Of a stretch of DNA of 64,000 bases, positions 40,381 through 49,473 are shown one piece after another. Position numbers and translations under genes: made by a program. Positions within the stretch are counted from its first letter, which is position 1, and every line of letters begins with the position of its first letter. The stretch comes from Marinobacter oulmenensis (GTDB lineage Bacteria; Pseudomonadota; Gammaproteobacteria; Pseudomonadales; Oleiphilaceae). The notes below the pieces were generated by a model. The model was not told where the DNA came from. It saw nothing but the letters and a program-made list of their open reading frames with translations, and ran no database searches. Location: NCBI RefSeq assembly GCF_014201735.1, contig NZ_JACHFE010000007.1, positions 1-64,000 on the forward strand, in the 5' to 3' direction.

Positions 40381-41031
40381 TTATTCGAAGGCCCAACGCA
40401 GGAAGGTACGCTTCTCTTCCTGATTCGCCTGCTCCCAAAGTCCCTTGAGCTGTTCCAGTGTATTGCCCTGGGGTAGCACTGTGCGATTGCCACCGGCAGT
40501 GCCCGCCGTAGAGGTGGCCGACTGGTCAAACATGGACCGGCCATCCCACTCACTGGAAGAAGCCACTTCACTACCATTGGACGACACCACGGTAACGGCA
40601 AAGTCGTCTTTCATCCGCTCGGCTTCACGACGGTTGTCCGGTTTATCAAACTCGAAACGGTAGGTCGCTCCGGCACGGGCGTTGAAACGCACCACCTGGG
40701 GCTCGGTTTCAACGACAGACACGCTGGATTCGTCGTTATCGGTAACTCTGGGGTTGGCCCAGATTGACTTGTAGGTGAAGATCACTTCGGCATCACCCGG
40801 CAAAATACCATAATCCAGAGCCAGGTCTTCCAGCAGGTAAGTCTGCATACTCATGCCGTTAATACTCTTGACCTGAATAGAGCCAGGCGCCTCCAGTACT
40901 GCAGGGTTGGCAGATCCCTGAGGATTACCATCCCAGGCATTGAGCTGGGCGGCAGACGATGCGCAACCGGCAATGTAAGCACTTGCAAGCACCAGCAAGG
41001 CCAACCTCAAAATTACTGAAACACGACTCAT
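40381..41031 (-). CDS. DUF2057 family lipoprotein of unknown function
   Basis: The 216-residue protein has a lipoprotein signal peptide with lipobox YIAGC (modified Cys23). The DUF2057/YccT-like region includes VKSINGMSMQTYLLE and DAEVIFTYKSIW, and the VRFNARAGATYRFEF segment is typical of the family. After about residue 150 there is a Ser/Gly-rich linker. A short helical tail follows (LEQLKGLWEQANQEEKRTFL). No function is established for the family. It converges with the LysR gene, and the 75-bp gap has a small GATGAC/GTCATC hairpin without a U-tract. Confidence 0.82.
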   Translation of the reverse strand: MSRVSVILRLALLVLASAYIAGCASSAAQLNAWDGNPQGSANPAVLEAPGSIQVKSINGMSMQTYLLEDLALDYGILPGDAEVIFTYKSIWANPRVTDNDESSVSVVETEPQVVRFNARAGATYRFEFDKPDNRREAERMKDDFAVTVVSSNGSEVASSSEWDGRSMFDQSATSTAGTAGGNRTVLPQGNTLEQLKGLWEQANQEEKRTFLRWAFE

Positions 41032-41312
41032 ATTCGCCTAACTCCTTAATTACCGGACTGTATTCTCATCTGCCAAGCCTCAGGGCCCACGGTCTGGCTG
41101 GCACCAGCGAGCATTCTGACCATAGCCACCGCGGAGGGCAAGGCTATTTCATGGATTTCAAGACCTGCCCAGGTCCGCAAAGAACAAAATTTAATCAAAT
41201 TTGCGCCGAATCAGGTTGCTTTTGCCCCATCTTGGATTAACTTGAACAGAAAGGACTCGGCTTGATTCACCCGGCGCCCAAAAACACAGAAGATATGCGC
41301 CCAGGAGATGTC

Positions 41313-41510
41313 ATGGATACTCAGCGCAGATCTGGAGAAGATGGGCCGGTGCCCTTCCGCAGCAGTCGTTTCTTCTGTGTCGGCAGCAACTGGTACTTTA
41401 CCACCCGAGAGGGTTTCGACAGTGGTCCTTTTGCCTCAAGAGAGCGGGCGGAAATCGGTCTGAAACGCTTCCTGCATGTAGTTCGGTTACTTCCTGAAGA
41501 GTATCACTGA
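41313..41510 (+). CDS. Small DUF6316-like protein of unknown function
   Basis: The 65-residue product contains RSSRFFCVGSNWYFTTREG followed by GPFASRERAEIGLKRFL, a pattern I associate with the small DUF6316 family of marine gammaproteobacteria. It has no signal peptide or membrane segment. The ATG at 41313 has AGGAG 5 bases upstream; an in-frame start at 41262 would add 17 residues. The gene stands alone between the DUF2057 gene and the convergent pgpA. The 281-bp region before it (41032-41312) holds only an AT-rich imperfect palindrome near 41185-41205. Confidence 0.75.
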   Translation: MDTQRRSGEDGPVPFRSSRFFCVGSNWYFTTREGFDSGPFASRERAEIGLKRFLHVVRLLPEEYH

Positions 41511-41546
41511 GCAGCCCTTAACGCCGGCGTCTCGGGTGAGAACGAA

Positions 41547-42074
41547 TCACACCAGATAGGGCATCAGCCAGGCGTCGATGGCCCAGAGGCTGACCAGCGC
41601 CATGCCCCCAGCCAGGATGTCGTCCACCATGATACCCAGCCCGCCCGGCAGGTGCTCATCCAGCCAGCTGATAGGCCAGGGTTTGACCACATCAAACAGC
41701 CGGAACAGCATGAACGCCATCAGCACGCCGTATATGTCCTCGGGCATCAGGCCCAGGGCAATCCACATGCCGGCAAACTCATCCCAGACGATACCGCCAT
41801 GGTCATGCACCTTCAGGTCACGGGCGGTCTTGCCACAGAGCCAGATACCGATGACACAGGCGAAAAACACAACCAGCCAGTAAAACGGCAGGGGTAGCCA
41901 GGCAAACAGGTACCAGATCGGGATCGCCACAAGGCTGCCCCAGGTACCGGGCGCACGGGGGGCAGCGCCACTACCAAAGCCAAACGCCAGCAAATGGACC
42001 GGATGACGAAGAAACCCCGGTGGTAGTATAGCCTGCGGGGCTTCCGGTTCATGCTCCCCGTGTTCGTCTGTCAA
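41547..42074 (-). CDS. pgpA: Phosphatidylglycerophosphatase A
   Basis: This membrane enzyme dephosphorylates phosphatidylglycerol phosphate to phosphatidylglycerol. The 175-residue product has a cytoplasmic tail, then APRAPGTWGSL, DHGGIVWDEFAGMWIAL with the conserved acidic residues, and FRLFDVVKPWPI. About four membrane segments are present. The start is TTG at 42074, overlapping the thiL stop by 4 bases (TTGA), so it is translationally coupled. It is the last gene of the nrdR-rib-nusB-thiL-pgpA run. Confidence 0.93.
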   Translation of the reverse strand: MTDEHGEHEPEAPQAILPPGFLRHPVHLLAFGFGSGAAPRAPGTWGSLVAIPIWYLFAWLPLPFYWLVVFFACVIGIWLCGKTARDLKVHDHGGIVWDEFAGMWIALGLMPEDIYGVLMAFMLFRLFDVVKPWPISWLDEHLPGGLGIMVDDILAGGMALVSLWAIDAWLMPYLV

Positions 42075-43021
42075 ACTGACCTCCCGAAATGATCATACCC
42101 TGACGCCCCGGACAACGAGCGCCCCCCTTCAAGCCTCAGCCCTGACCCGGCCTCTACCCGGCCGATGGTTGTCAATTGCGAGCGCACAGCCTCCGGCAGA
42201 CTCATCAACGCCTCATCATTGATACAGACGCACAGTTCGTAATCATCCCCGGCAGACAATGCCAGTTCGACGGCCCGGTCGCCTGTCAGTTCCACCAATG
42301 CCTTGCTCAGTGGAATGCAGCCAGGGTCAATGCTCGCGCCAACGCCGGAAGCCGAGAGTATATGATTCAGGTCCGCAAGCAGCCCATCGGAGATATCGAT
42401 CGCCGCCGAGGCTGCCCCGATCAGGGCCTGCGCCAGCTCAATGGGTGGCCGGGGAAAATGATAACTGGCCAGCACGGCCTTCTGAGCCTGACTCGGCTCG
42501 GTGACACCCAGAAAATCCAGTGCCGCCCCGGCATTGCCCAGCGGACCGGTCACACAGATCCTGTCGCCCACCCTCGCGCCGGACCGGCGAAGCGCGCCAC
42601 CGGCCGGAACAGTTCCATGAACCTGCAGGGAAAGAGTCAGGGGGCCACGGGTGGTATCCCCGCCGGCCAGGCTCAGGCGGAAGGTTTCGCTGGCTCGGGC
42701 CAGCCCACGGGCAACTTCCGACAACCAGCGCTCATCCGCCGCGGGAAGCGTCAATGCCAGGGTAAAGCAGACAGGAGAAGCCCCCATGGCAGCAAGGTCA
42801 CTGGCAGCCACCGCCAGCGAACGCCAGCCCAGGTTGAAAGCCGGGTAGTCATGGGGGAAGTGGGCACCTTCGACAAGGGTGTCCACAGAGAACACCAGGT
42901 CCCGGTCCGCCGGCACCCGCTGTATGGCACAGTCGTCACCGGGGCCGAGAATGAGCTGCTCCCGGCTGGCCATCACTGACAGCGGCTGAAAGAACCGGCG
43001 GATCAGCTCAAATTCGCCCAT
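42071..43021 (-). CDS. thiL: Thiamine-monophosphate kinase
   Basis: This enzyme phosphorylates thiamine monophosphate to the active cofactor thiamine diphosphate. The 316-residue protein belongs to the PurM/SelD fold. It begins GEFELIRRFF, with GPGDDCAI near residue 26, DTLVEGAHF, ASDLAAMGA and AIDISDGLLADL. It starts 9 bases after nusB and overlaps pgpA by 4 bases. Confidence 0.95.
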   Translation of the reverse strand: MGEFELIRRFFQPLSVMASREQLILGPGDDCAIQRVPADRDLVFSVDTLVEGAHFPHDYPAFNLGWRSLAVAASDLAAMGASPVCFTLALTLPAADERWLSEVARGLARASETFRLSLAGGDTTRGPLTLSLQVHGTVPAGGALRRSGARVGDRICVTGPLGNAGAALDFLGVTEPSQAQKAVLASYHFPRPPIELAQALIGAASAAIDISDGLLADLNHILSASGVGASIDPGCIPLSKALVELTGDRAVELALSAGDDYELCVCINDEALMSLPEAVRSQLTTIGRVEAGSGLRLEGGRSLSGASGYDHFGRSV

Positions 43022-43030
43022 GGGCCAGTC

Positions 43031-43507
43031 TCAGCGCGGACGGGTTTCCGCCAGCCGAACGCGACGGCTGAGCTTGTCGAGAATGCTGTTCACGAACTTG
43101 TGGCCCTCGGTGCCGCCAAAGCGCTTGGCCATCTCGATGCCCTCATTGATCACGACCCGATAGGGCACATCCAGACGATGCTTCAGTTCATAGGCACCCA
43201 GCCGGACGATGGCCAGTTCAATGGGATCGACCTCCGCCAGGGGCCGGTCGAGGTAAGGCTCTAGCAGGCGGTCAAGCTCATCCTGTTCACGGTGAACGCC
43301 GCGAAGCAGATCCCGGAAGTACATCTGGTCAACCTTGCTCATGTCGTTATCGACAATCAGCTCTGCCTCAATATCCGCAACCGGCGTCTTGCTGAAATGC
43401 CGGTGATACAGGCCCTGCATGGCCAGAGCCCTGGCCCTGCGGCGGTCGCCGGCTTTCGGCTGACCGCTTTTACCCGCCTGGGGCGTGTTTTCGCCAGTAT
43501 CGCTCAT
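43031..43507 (-). CDS. nusB: Transcription antitermination factor NusB
   Basis: This protein binds boxA RNA with S10 (NusE) for rRNA antitermination, matching the boxA seen at 77-88. The 158-residue helical protein has an unusual Lys/Gln/Pro-rich N-terminal tail of about 20 residues before RRRARALAMQGLYHRHF. It ends with RVVINEGIEMAKRFG and KFVNSILDKLSRR. The ATG at 43507 overlaps the ribH stop by one base; a GTG at 43510 is an alternative. Confidence 0.95.
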   Translation of the reverse strand: MSDTGENTPQAGKSGQPKAGDRRRARALAMQGLYHRHFSKTPVADIEAELIVDNDMSKVDQMYFRDLLRGVHREQDELDRLLEPYLDRPLAEVDPIELAIVRLGAYELKHRLDVPYRVVINEGIEMAKRFGGTEGHKFVNSILDKLSRRVRLAETRPR

Positions 43508-43983
43508 CACTCACCCAACTTCCTGAACAGGCTGACCATCTCCAGGGCGGTAACGGCGGCTTCCGCGCCCTTGTTACCGGCCTTGGTACCGGAGCGCTCA
43601 ATAGCCTGCTCGATGGAGTCCACCGTCAGCACGCCAAAGGTCACCGGCACGTCGGTCTCCAGGCTGACGGCACCGAGCCCGCTGGACGCTTCTCCGGCCA
43701 CATAATCGAAATGCGGGGTTCCGCCACGGATCACGGCCCCCAGGGCAATAATGGCGTCGTAGTCGGCAGTTTGAGCCACGCGCTTAACTGCCAGCGGCAT
43801 TTCATAGGCTCCGGGCACCCGCACAATGGTGATGTCGTCCCGGGAGATGCCATGACGAATCAGCGTGTCCACAGCCCCCTCGACCAGACTTTCAACAACA
43901 AAGCCGTTAAAACGGCCCACCACCAGCGCATACCGTCCGCTGCACTGGGTAAAATCACCTTCAATTACTTTGATATCTGCCAT
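43507..43983 (-). CDS. ribH: 6,7-dimethyl-8-ribityllumazine synthase
   Basis: This enzyme condenses the ribitylamino-uracil with dihydroxybutanone phosphate, the penultimate step to riboflavin. The 158-residue protein has [47 protein letters not shown] and [10 protein letters not shown], all typical. The ATG at 43983 has AAGGA 7 bases upstream; a GTG one codon before is possible. It follows ribBA by 49 bp and overlaps nusB. Confidence 0.96.
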   Translation of the reverse strand: MADIKVIEGDFTQCSGRYALVVGRFNGFVVESLVEGAVDTLIRHGISRDDITIVRVPGAYEMPLAVKRVAQTADYDAIIALGAVIRGGTPHFDYVAGEASSGLGAVSLETDVPVTFGVLTVDSIEQAIERSGTKAGNKGAEAAVTALEMVSLFRKLGE

Positions 43984-44032
43984 CACACTATCCTTCAGTG
44001 GTTACGACCCACACAGGCCGGCAACCGGGTTA

Positions 44033-45148
44033 TCAGTTTTCGGTATAGGGCACATATTCCACCACTTCCAGGGCAAACCCGGAAATGGCGGAGAATTTGA
44101 CCGGCGGGCTCAGCAACCGCATTTTACCCACGCCGATGTCCCGGAGAATCTGGGAACCGGTACCTACGGTGAAATACACGCCGGACCCGCCTTTGCCCGA
44201 GGAGTGCTGCCCCTGGTCAAAGAATTCATGAATCCGGTCTTCCAGGTTGTAGCTGTCCTCGGCGCTGTTGAGCAGCACAACCACACCCTGACCTTCCTCA
44301 GCCACCTTCTCGAGGGCATGGTGCAGCGGCCAGCTCCGGGAATCCTTGCGCCGTGCACCCAGCAGATCCCTCAGGGTGTCGGTGATGTGAACACGGACGT
44401 ATGCCGGTTCCTCCGGACGGATATCGCCCATGATCATGGCCAGGTGGGTAGCGCCCTGAATGTTGTCACGATAGGTACGCAACCTGAATACGCCGTACTC
44501 CGTATCCAGCTCGTTCTCCTCTACGCACTCGACGGTTTTCTCGTTCATGGTGCGGTAGTGGATCAGGTCGGCAATGGTACCGATCTTCAGGCCATGGTGC
44601 TCGGCGAACTTCTCAAGATCCTCGCGACGGGCCATGGAGCCATCGTCGTTCATCACCTCGCAGATCACGCCGGCCGGTTCACAACCCGCCAACTGCGCCA
44701 GGTCACAGGAGGCCTCAGTGTGGCCCGCCCGGCTCAGAACCCCGCCCGGATCCGACATCAGCGGGAAGATATGCCCCGGCTGGACGATATCCGAGGGCTT
44801 GGCATTGAGTGCTACCGCAGCCTGCACGGTGCGGGCACGGTCGGCCGCGGAAATGCCGGTGGTCACCCCTTCGGCCGCTTCAATGGAGAGGGTGAACTTG
44901 GTGCCGAAACCGGACGCGTTCTGCTGCACCATCAGGGGCAGGTCCAGTTGCTCACAGCGTTCCCGGGTCATGGGCATACAGATCAGGCCACAGGCGAAAC
45001 GTGCCATGAAATTGATGGCCTCGGGCGTGCAGTACTCGGCAGCCATGACGAGATCGCCTTCGTTTTCACGATCCTCGTCATCCATCAGAATGACCATCTT
45101 GCCCTGACGGATGTCTTCGATAATCTCTTCAATAGAGTTTAATGCCAT
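44033..45148 (-). CDS. ribBA: 3,4-dihydroxy-2-butanone-4-phosphate synthase with degenerate GTP cyclohydrolase II domain (RibBX type)
   Basis: The N-terminal half (about 1-205) is a complete RibB enzyme converting ribulose 5-phosphate to dihydroxybutanone phosphate, with DDEDRENEGDLV, GHIFPL and GHTEASCDL. The C-terminal half aligns with GTP cyclohydrolase II. However, the segment after RVHI lacks the three zinc cysteines expected in the C-x10-C-x-C pattern and reads TDTLRDLLGARRKDSR instead. The cyclohydrolase is therefore probably inactive, as in the RibBX variant known in proteobacteria. A separate RibA would be needed elsewhere. The ATG at 45148 begins the conserved ALNSIEEII; an ATG at 45160 is less likely. 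Confidence 0.92.
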   Translation of the reverse strand: MALNSIEEIIEDIRQGKMVILMDDEDRENEGDLVMAAEYCTPEAINFMARFACGLICMPMTRERCEQLDLPLMVQQNASGFGTKFTLSIEAAEGVTTGISAADRARTVQAAVALNAKPSDIVQPGHIFPLMSDPGGVLSRAGHTEASCDLAQLAGCEPAGVICEVMNDDGSMARREDLEKFAEHHGLKIGTIADLIHYRTMNEKTVECVEENELDTEYGVFRLRTYRDNIQGATHLAMIMGDIRPEEPAYVRVHITDTLRDLLGARRKDSRSWPLHHALEKVAEEGQGVVVLLNSAEDSYNLEDRIHEFFDQGQHSSGKGGSGVYFTVGTGSQILRDIGVGKMRLLSPPVKFSAISGFALEVVEYVPYTEN

Positions 45149-45168
45149 AGCTATATGCATCCTGTCGG

Positions 45169-45196
45169 CTTCACCGGCGCCAAAGACCCGGTGAAG
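45169..45196 (-). other. Hairpin in the ribD-ribBX gap
   Basis: A perfect 9-bp stem (CTTCACCGG with CCGGTGAAG, about 10-base loop) lies in the 60-bp gap between ribD and ribBX. There is no U-tract downstream, so it is not an intrinsic terminator. It could stabilise or process the transcript. Its place is where ribE is found in many relatives. Confidence 0.45.
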
Positions 45197-45208
45197 TGGA
45201 TTGAATGG

Positions 45209-46324
45209 TTAACGCGGAACCAGAATCAGGCGCTGGTCATCGCCTACCTGGCGACGGTCCTGGACCCGCCACTGAATTTTGTCGGCCATGGTTTCCAGGG
45301 CCAGATGTGCGGTCGGTCGTCCGGTACTTCCCAGGAACACTGGCGCCTGGTAGAGCCAGAGTTCATCCACCAGGTTTTCGCGCACGAAGGTCCCGGCCAG
45401 GGTGGGCCCGGCTTCAACCAGCAGTTCGTTGATCCCCAGTTCCCCAAGGGCATCCAGAAGCTCGGGCACATCCACGCCGTTATCACGCCAGGCGACACCG
45501 GTCAGGCTGATCCCCAGGGCCGCCAGATCCTGGGCCTGGCCCGATGACAACGCGGAGCTGGCACAGAATATATGCACATTCCCGCCCTGCAGGATTCTCG
45601 AGGTGGGCGGCGTACGGGCATCCCGGTCGGCAATCACCCGAAGCGGCTGCCGGGAAGGATCCGTGGCGTCACCGATGTCCCCCATTTCATCCCGCCTGAC
45701 CGTCAGGGACGGATCGTCGGCGAGCACGGTGCCCACCCCGGTCAGGATGGCATCGCTCATGGCCCGCAGTCTCTGTACATCACCCCGGGCCGCCGCACCG
45801 GTGATCCACTGGCTTTCGCCGGAGGCCATGGATGTTCGTCCGTCCAGACTTGCCGCCATTTTCAGGCGCACCCAGGGCCGGCCACGGGTCATGCGTTTCA
45901 TGAAGCCGGGATTCAGTCGTGCCGCTTCGTCAGCCATCAGCCCTTCCGAGACCTTGATGCCCACTTCCCGGAGCATCTCAAGGCCCCGCCCGGCCACCGC
46001 CGGATTGGGGTCCAGCGTTCCCACAAAGACCTGGGCCACACCGGCATCAATCAGCGCCTTGGCGCAGGGCGGCGTACGGCCATAGTGACTGCAGGGTTCC
46101 AGGGTCACATAGACCGTGGCGCCACGGGCATCGTGGCCGGCCTGACTGAGCGCCTGAACCTCGGCATGGGCTTCGCCGGCACGCTCATGCCAGCCTTCCC
46201 CAACGATCCGGTCGCCTCGCGCAATCACGCAGCCAACCCGGGGATTGGGGTGGGTGGAGTAACGCCCCCGCCATGCCAACTGGATGGCCCGGGCCATCAT
46301 TGCCCTTTCACGGTCGAGAATCAT
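45209..46324 (-). CDS. ribD: Bifunctional riboflavin biosynthesis deaminase/reductase RibD
   Basis: This enzyme performs the second and third steps from GTP to riboflavin: pyrimidine deamination and ribosyl reduction. The 371-residue protein has an N-terminal deaminase domain with zinc motifs HAEVQAL and [11 protein letters not shown] (about residues 50-85). A C-terminal NADPH-dependent reductase domain (about 145-365) has MAASLDGR. The ATG overlaps the nrdR stop (ATGA), so the pair is coupled. Confidence 0.95.
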   Translation of the reverse strand: MILDRERAMMARAIQLAWRGRYSTHPNPRVGCVIARGDRIVGEGWHERAGEAHAEVQALSQAGHDARGATVYVTLEPCSHYGRTPPCAKALIDAGVAQVFVGTLDPNPAVAGRGLEMLREVGIKVSEGLMADEAARLNPGFMKRMTRGRPWVRLKMAASLDGRTSMASGESQWITGAAARGDVQRLRAMSDAILTGVGTVLADDPSLTVRRDEMGDIGDATDPSRQPLRVIADRDARTPPTSRILQGGNVHIFCASSALSSGQAQDLAALGISLTGVAWRDNGVDVPELLDALGELGINELLVEAGPTLAGTFVRENLVDELWLYQAPVFLGSTGRPTAHLALETMADKIQWRVQDRRQVGDDQRLILVPR

Positions 46325-46839
46325 GAATCGCTCTTGTCCGGATTGCCATCAGCCAGAACCCGGGCAACATCCACAGCGGTCTCGCCGTTGCCCTGGGACA
46401 GTCGCTCGATTTCTTCCTTGAACTCATTGATGTCCTGGAAGCTCCGGTAAACCGAGGCAAAACGGACATAGGCCACCTTGTCCAGTTGCTTGAGTTCGGT
46501 CATGACCTCTTCGCCCAGCTGACGCGACTGGATCTCGCGTTCTCCGGTGGCCCGCAGGCGGTAGCGGATGTGGTTGAGGGCCGCATCGATACGCTCAATG
46601 CTGACCGGGCGCTTCTCCAGTGCTTTCATCATGCCGGCCCGCAGCTTGTCTTCATCAAACGGCTGACGGGTCCCGTCCTCCTTCACCACACGGGGCATGA
46701 CCAGTTCCGCGCTTTCAAAGGTGGTAAACCGCTCATGGCAGGAGAGACACTCCCTGCGGCGACGCACCTGGTCGCCTTCGGCCACCAGGCGTGAATCAAT
46801 CACCTTGGTATCCGCTTCACCACAGAAAGGACAATGCAT
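46321..46839 (-). CDS. nrdR: Transcriptional repressor NrdR
   Basis: This nucleotide-sensing repressor of ribonucleotide reductase genes has 172 residues. The N-terminal zinc ribbon has MHCPFC and CLSCHERF, and an ATP-cone domain covers about residues 49-139. The ATG at 46839 begins the zinc ribbon; upstream in-frame codons to 46956 run into the glyA terminator region and are not conserved. It is the first gene of the riboflavin operon, a conserved order. Confidence 0.96.
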   Translation of the reverse strand: MHCPFCGEADTKVIDSRLVAEGDQVRRRRECLSCHERFTTFESAELVMPRVVKEDGTRQPFDEDKLRAGMMKALEKRPVSIERIDAALNHIRYRLRATGEREIQSRQLGEEVMTELKQLDKVAYVRFASVYRSFQDINEFKEEIERLSQGNGETAVDVARVLADGNPDKSDS

Positions 46840-46859
46840 AAGAGATGCTCCGGAAAGGA

Positions 46860-46887
46860 CAGCCGGCAGGGTTGATCCTGCCGGCTG
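46860..46887 (-). terminator. Hairpin downstream of glyA
   Basis: A perfect 11-bp stem (CAGCCGGCAGG/CCTGCCGGCTG) with loop GTTGAT lies 17 bases after the glyA stop. On the minus strand it is followed by TCCTTTCC, a weak U-tract. It may terminate glyA or separate it from nrdR. Confidence 0.55.
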
Positions 46888-46903
46888 CAGAATTAAACAG
46901 GGA

Positions 46904-48157
46904 TCAGCCGTAGACCGGGAACCGGTTGCAAACGGCTTCGACCTGTTCCTGAACACGCTTGATCACGGCTTCGTCGTCAAGGTTGTCCAGAATGTCACAC
47001 ATCCAGCCTGCCAGGTCACGGCACTCGGCTTCGCCGAACCCGCGGGTTGTCACCGCCGGCGTGCCAATGCGCAGACCGGAGGTCACAAACGGCGAACGCG
47101 GGTCGTTCGGTACCGCATTCTTGTTCACGGTGATGTGGGCCCGGCCCAGAGCCGCATCCGCATCCTTACCGGTGATATCCTGTTTGATCAGGCTGACCAG
47201 GAACAGGTGGTTCTTGGTGCCACCGGACACCACATCGTATCCACGCTCGATGAACACCTCGGCCATGGCCGCAGCGTTTTTGACCACCTGCTGCTGGTAG
47301 GCCCTGAACTCGTCGCTCATGGCTTCCTTGAAACACACCGCCTTGGCCGCGATCACGTGCATCAGCGGGCCACCCTGGCCACCCGGGAAAACGGCGGAGT
47401 TCAGTTTCTTCTGCAGGTCGGCGTCGTCACAGGCCAGGATCAGGCCGCCACGGGGGCCGCGCAGGGTCTTGTGGGTGGTGGTTGCCACCACATGAGCGTG
47501 CGGGACCGGGTCCGGGTAAACGCCAGCGGCGACCAGACCAGCAACATGGGCCATATCCACAAACAGGTAAGCACCCACCTTGTCGGCGATCTCACGGAAG
47601 CGGGCAAAATCCAGTTGCTGGGAATAGGCAGAGAAGCCGGCAATGATCATCTTGGGCTTGTGCTCAACCGCCAGCGCCTCGACTTCATCGTAGTCGATCA
47701 GGCCGGTCTCGGTATTGATTCCGTACTGGACGGCGTTGTAGATCTTGCCGGAGAAGTTCACGGTCGCACCGTGAGTCAGGTGGCCACCGTGGGCCAGGCT
47801 CATGCCCAGTACCGTATCGCCCGGCTTGAGCAGCGCCATGAAGACGGCAGAGTTGGCCTGGGAACCGGAATGCGGCTGGACGTTGGCGTAGGCCGCCCCG
47901 AACAGCTCCTTGGCGCGGTCGATGGCCAGCTCTTCCGCCTTGTCGACAAATTCGCAACCGCCGTAGTAGCGCTTGCCGGGATAGCCTTCCGCGTACTTGT
48001 TGGTCAGCACGCTGCCCTGGGCTTCCATCACCCGTGGGCTGGTGTAGTTCTCGGAAGCAATCAGTTCGATATGGACTTCCTGGCGGTTGCGCTCCGCCTC
48101 CATTGCCGTCCAGAGTTCATCGTCGTAGCCGGCGATTTTCATATCACGATTAAACAT
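46904..48157 (-). CDS. glyA: Serine hydroxymethyltransferase
   Basis: This PLP enzyme interconverts serine and glycine, loading one-carbon units onto tetrahydrofolate. The 417-residue length equals that of E. coli GlyA. It has the PLP Lys in [13 protein letters not shown] (about residue 229), [16 protein letters not shown] sequence here as [15 protein letters not shown], and SGSQANSAV. The ATG at 48157 ([10 protein letters not shown]) fits the family start; the upstream start at 48235 would cover the promoter. Confidence 0.97.
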   Translation of the reverse strand: MFNRDMKIAGYDDELWTAMEAERNRQEVHIELIASENYTSPRVMEAQGSVLTNKYAEGYPGKRYYGGCEFVDKAEELAIDRAKELFGAAYANVQPHSGSQANSAVFMALLKPGDTVLGMSLAHGGHLTHGATVNFSGKIYNAVQYGINTETGLIDYDEVEALAVEHKPKMIIAGFSAYSQQLDFARFREIADKVGAYLFVDMAHVAGLVAAGVYPDPVPHAHVVATTTHKTLRGPRGGLILACDDADLQKKLNSAVFPGGQGGPLMHVIAAKAVCFKEAMSDEFRAYQQQVVKNAAAMAEVFIERGYDVVSGGTKNHLFLVSLIKQDITGKDADAALGRAHITVNKNAVPNDPRSPFVTSGLRIGTPAVTTRGFGEAECRDLAGWMCDILDNLDDEAVIKRVQEQVEAVCNRFPVYG

Positions 48158-48233
48158 GGAAGTGCTGCCCCTGTCTGAGTGGCTGGCCCGGAGTGCTCGC
48201 AGGCAGGCCGGACCCCTGAAAAATTGGGCAGCC

Positions 48234-48239
48234 ATTCTA
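48234..48239 (-). promoter_or_regulatory. Possible -10 element for glyA
   Basis: TAGAAT on the minus strand, 77 bases before the glyA ATG, matches five of six consensus bases. No convincing -35 was found at 16-18 bp, so the call is tentative. Confidence 0.35.
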
Positions 48240-48332
48240 TCCCGAAAGCGGGTTAAAAATCATCCTTTATGACGTCCGCAGATACCGGCACGCCTGTTCT
48301 TCATGGCCGGAACCTGGCGCCAGAACGAATGG

Positions 48333-49463
48333 CTATTCAAGCTCTTCGGGCGGGTCCATATAGGGCATGTGTCCGTCCAGCGACTCGAGAAAGGCCTTAA
48401 GCGCCTCAATGTCCTGTTCGTCCAGATCCAGCGGCTGGATCAGCGGTGACAGTTGGGCGGTGGGGATGTCGTTGCCCTTGTCCTCCAGTTCGGCATTCTG
48501 CCACCAGCCCATATTGTAAAGCGCCATCAGCATGTCCACATCCTCAACCATACCGCTGTGAGTGAACGGTGTCGTGGACAGGGCCCCACGCAGGCTGGGC
48601 GTGCGGAAGGCTCCAACATCGGCAGCCTCGCCGGTCACCCGGTAGCGCCCCTGAAAGTTGCCGACGTTATGGAAAGACGTACCCAGATGGTGATAGTTGC
48701 CGTCGCTTAACTGAGGGCCGTGATGACAGTTAATACAACGTGCCCGGGTCCGAAACAGATGCAGCCCCCGGATCTGCTGATCGGTCAGCGCCCCTGAATC
48801 CCCCCGCATGAAGCGGTCGAAGTCCGTGTTGGCCAACCGCAGGGTGCGCACGAAGGTAGCGATTGCAGCCGCAATCCGGTCCGCCGTCACCGCCTGGTCA
48901 CCAAACGCCTCGGTAAACAGAGGCTGATAACCCGCGATGGCCTGAATTCGCCCAACCGCCGCGGGTAGCTCCGCCGCCATCTCGCGGGGATTGGTCCAGC
49001 TGGCAACGACCTGCGCCTCCAGGCTGGCAACCCGGCCGTCCCAGAAGATTTCCTCCAGATAGGCGGCATTCACAACCGTCGGAGCGTTCATGTCCCCCTC
49101 CAGCCGGTTGTGGCCGATGGACTGTTTGCGCCCATCCGCCCATCCCAGGTCCGGGTCATGGCAGGAGGCACAGGCGATCTGGCGGGAGCGGGACAGTCGG
49201 CGGTCAAAGAAGAGCTGTTTGCCCAGCACCTTCCTGGCCTCGGTGTAGGGATTATCCTCCGGAAACGGTATCTCATCCGGGAGCGGCGCCAGGGGGTCAT
49301 ACGCTACCCCATCATCCACCATCGCGGGCGGCCATGACGCCTGACCTGAACGGTACGTCTCAACCAGTCCCTCGTCCGAGGCGGCGGTGGCCGAGGAGGC
49401 AAGCAGCACCATGAGGACACGCACCCGGCGCTTGCCCCTTGCAGACGTTCCACTCACCGACAT
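48333..49463 (-). CDS. Di-heme cytochrome c peroxidase / MauG-family protein
   Basis: Proteins of this family are periplasmic c-type di-heme enzymes that reduce hydrogen peroxide or oxidise a protein partner. The 376-residue product has a signal peptide (basic KRRVR, hydrophobic LMVLLASSATA, cleavage about residue 28). Heme-binding motifs are CASCH (98-102) and CINCH (243-247). TPSLRGALSTTPFTHSGM is typical of the high-potential half. The ATG at 49463 is chosen since earlier residues lie within the receptor gene. It begins 10 bases after the TonB receptor stop, so they form one operon. Whether it is a classical peroxidase or a partner-modifying enzyme like MauG or MbnH cannot be decided. Confidence 0.87.
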   Translation of the reverse strand: MSVSGTSARGKRRVRVLMVLLASSATAASDEGLVETYRSGQASWPPAMVDDGVAYDPLAPLPDEIPFPEDNPYTEARKVLGKQLFFDRRLSRSRQIACASCHDPDLGWADGRKQSIGHNRLEGDMNAPTVVNAAYLEEIFWDGRVASLEAQVVASWTNPREMAAELPAAVGRIQAIAGYQPLFTEAFGDQAVTADRIAAAIATFVRTLRLANTDFDRFMRGDSGALTDQQIRGLHLFRTRARCINCHHGPQLSDGNYHHLGTSFHNVGNFQGRYRVTGEAADVGAFRTPSLRGALSTTPFTHSGMVEDVDMLMALYNMGWWQNAELEDKGNDIPTAQLSPLIQPLDLDEQDIEALKAFLESLDGHMPYMDPPEELE

Positions 49464-49473
49464 ATCACGCCAC

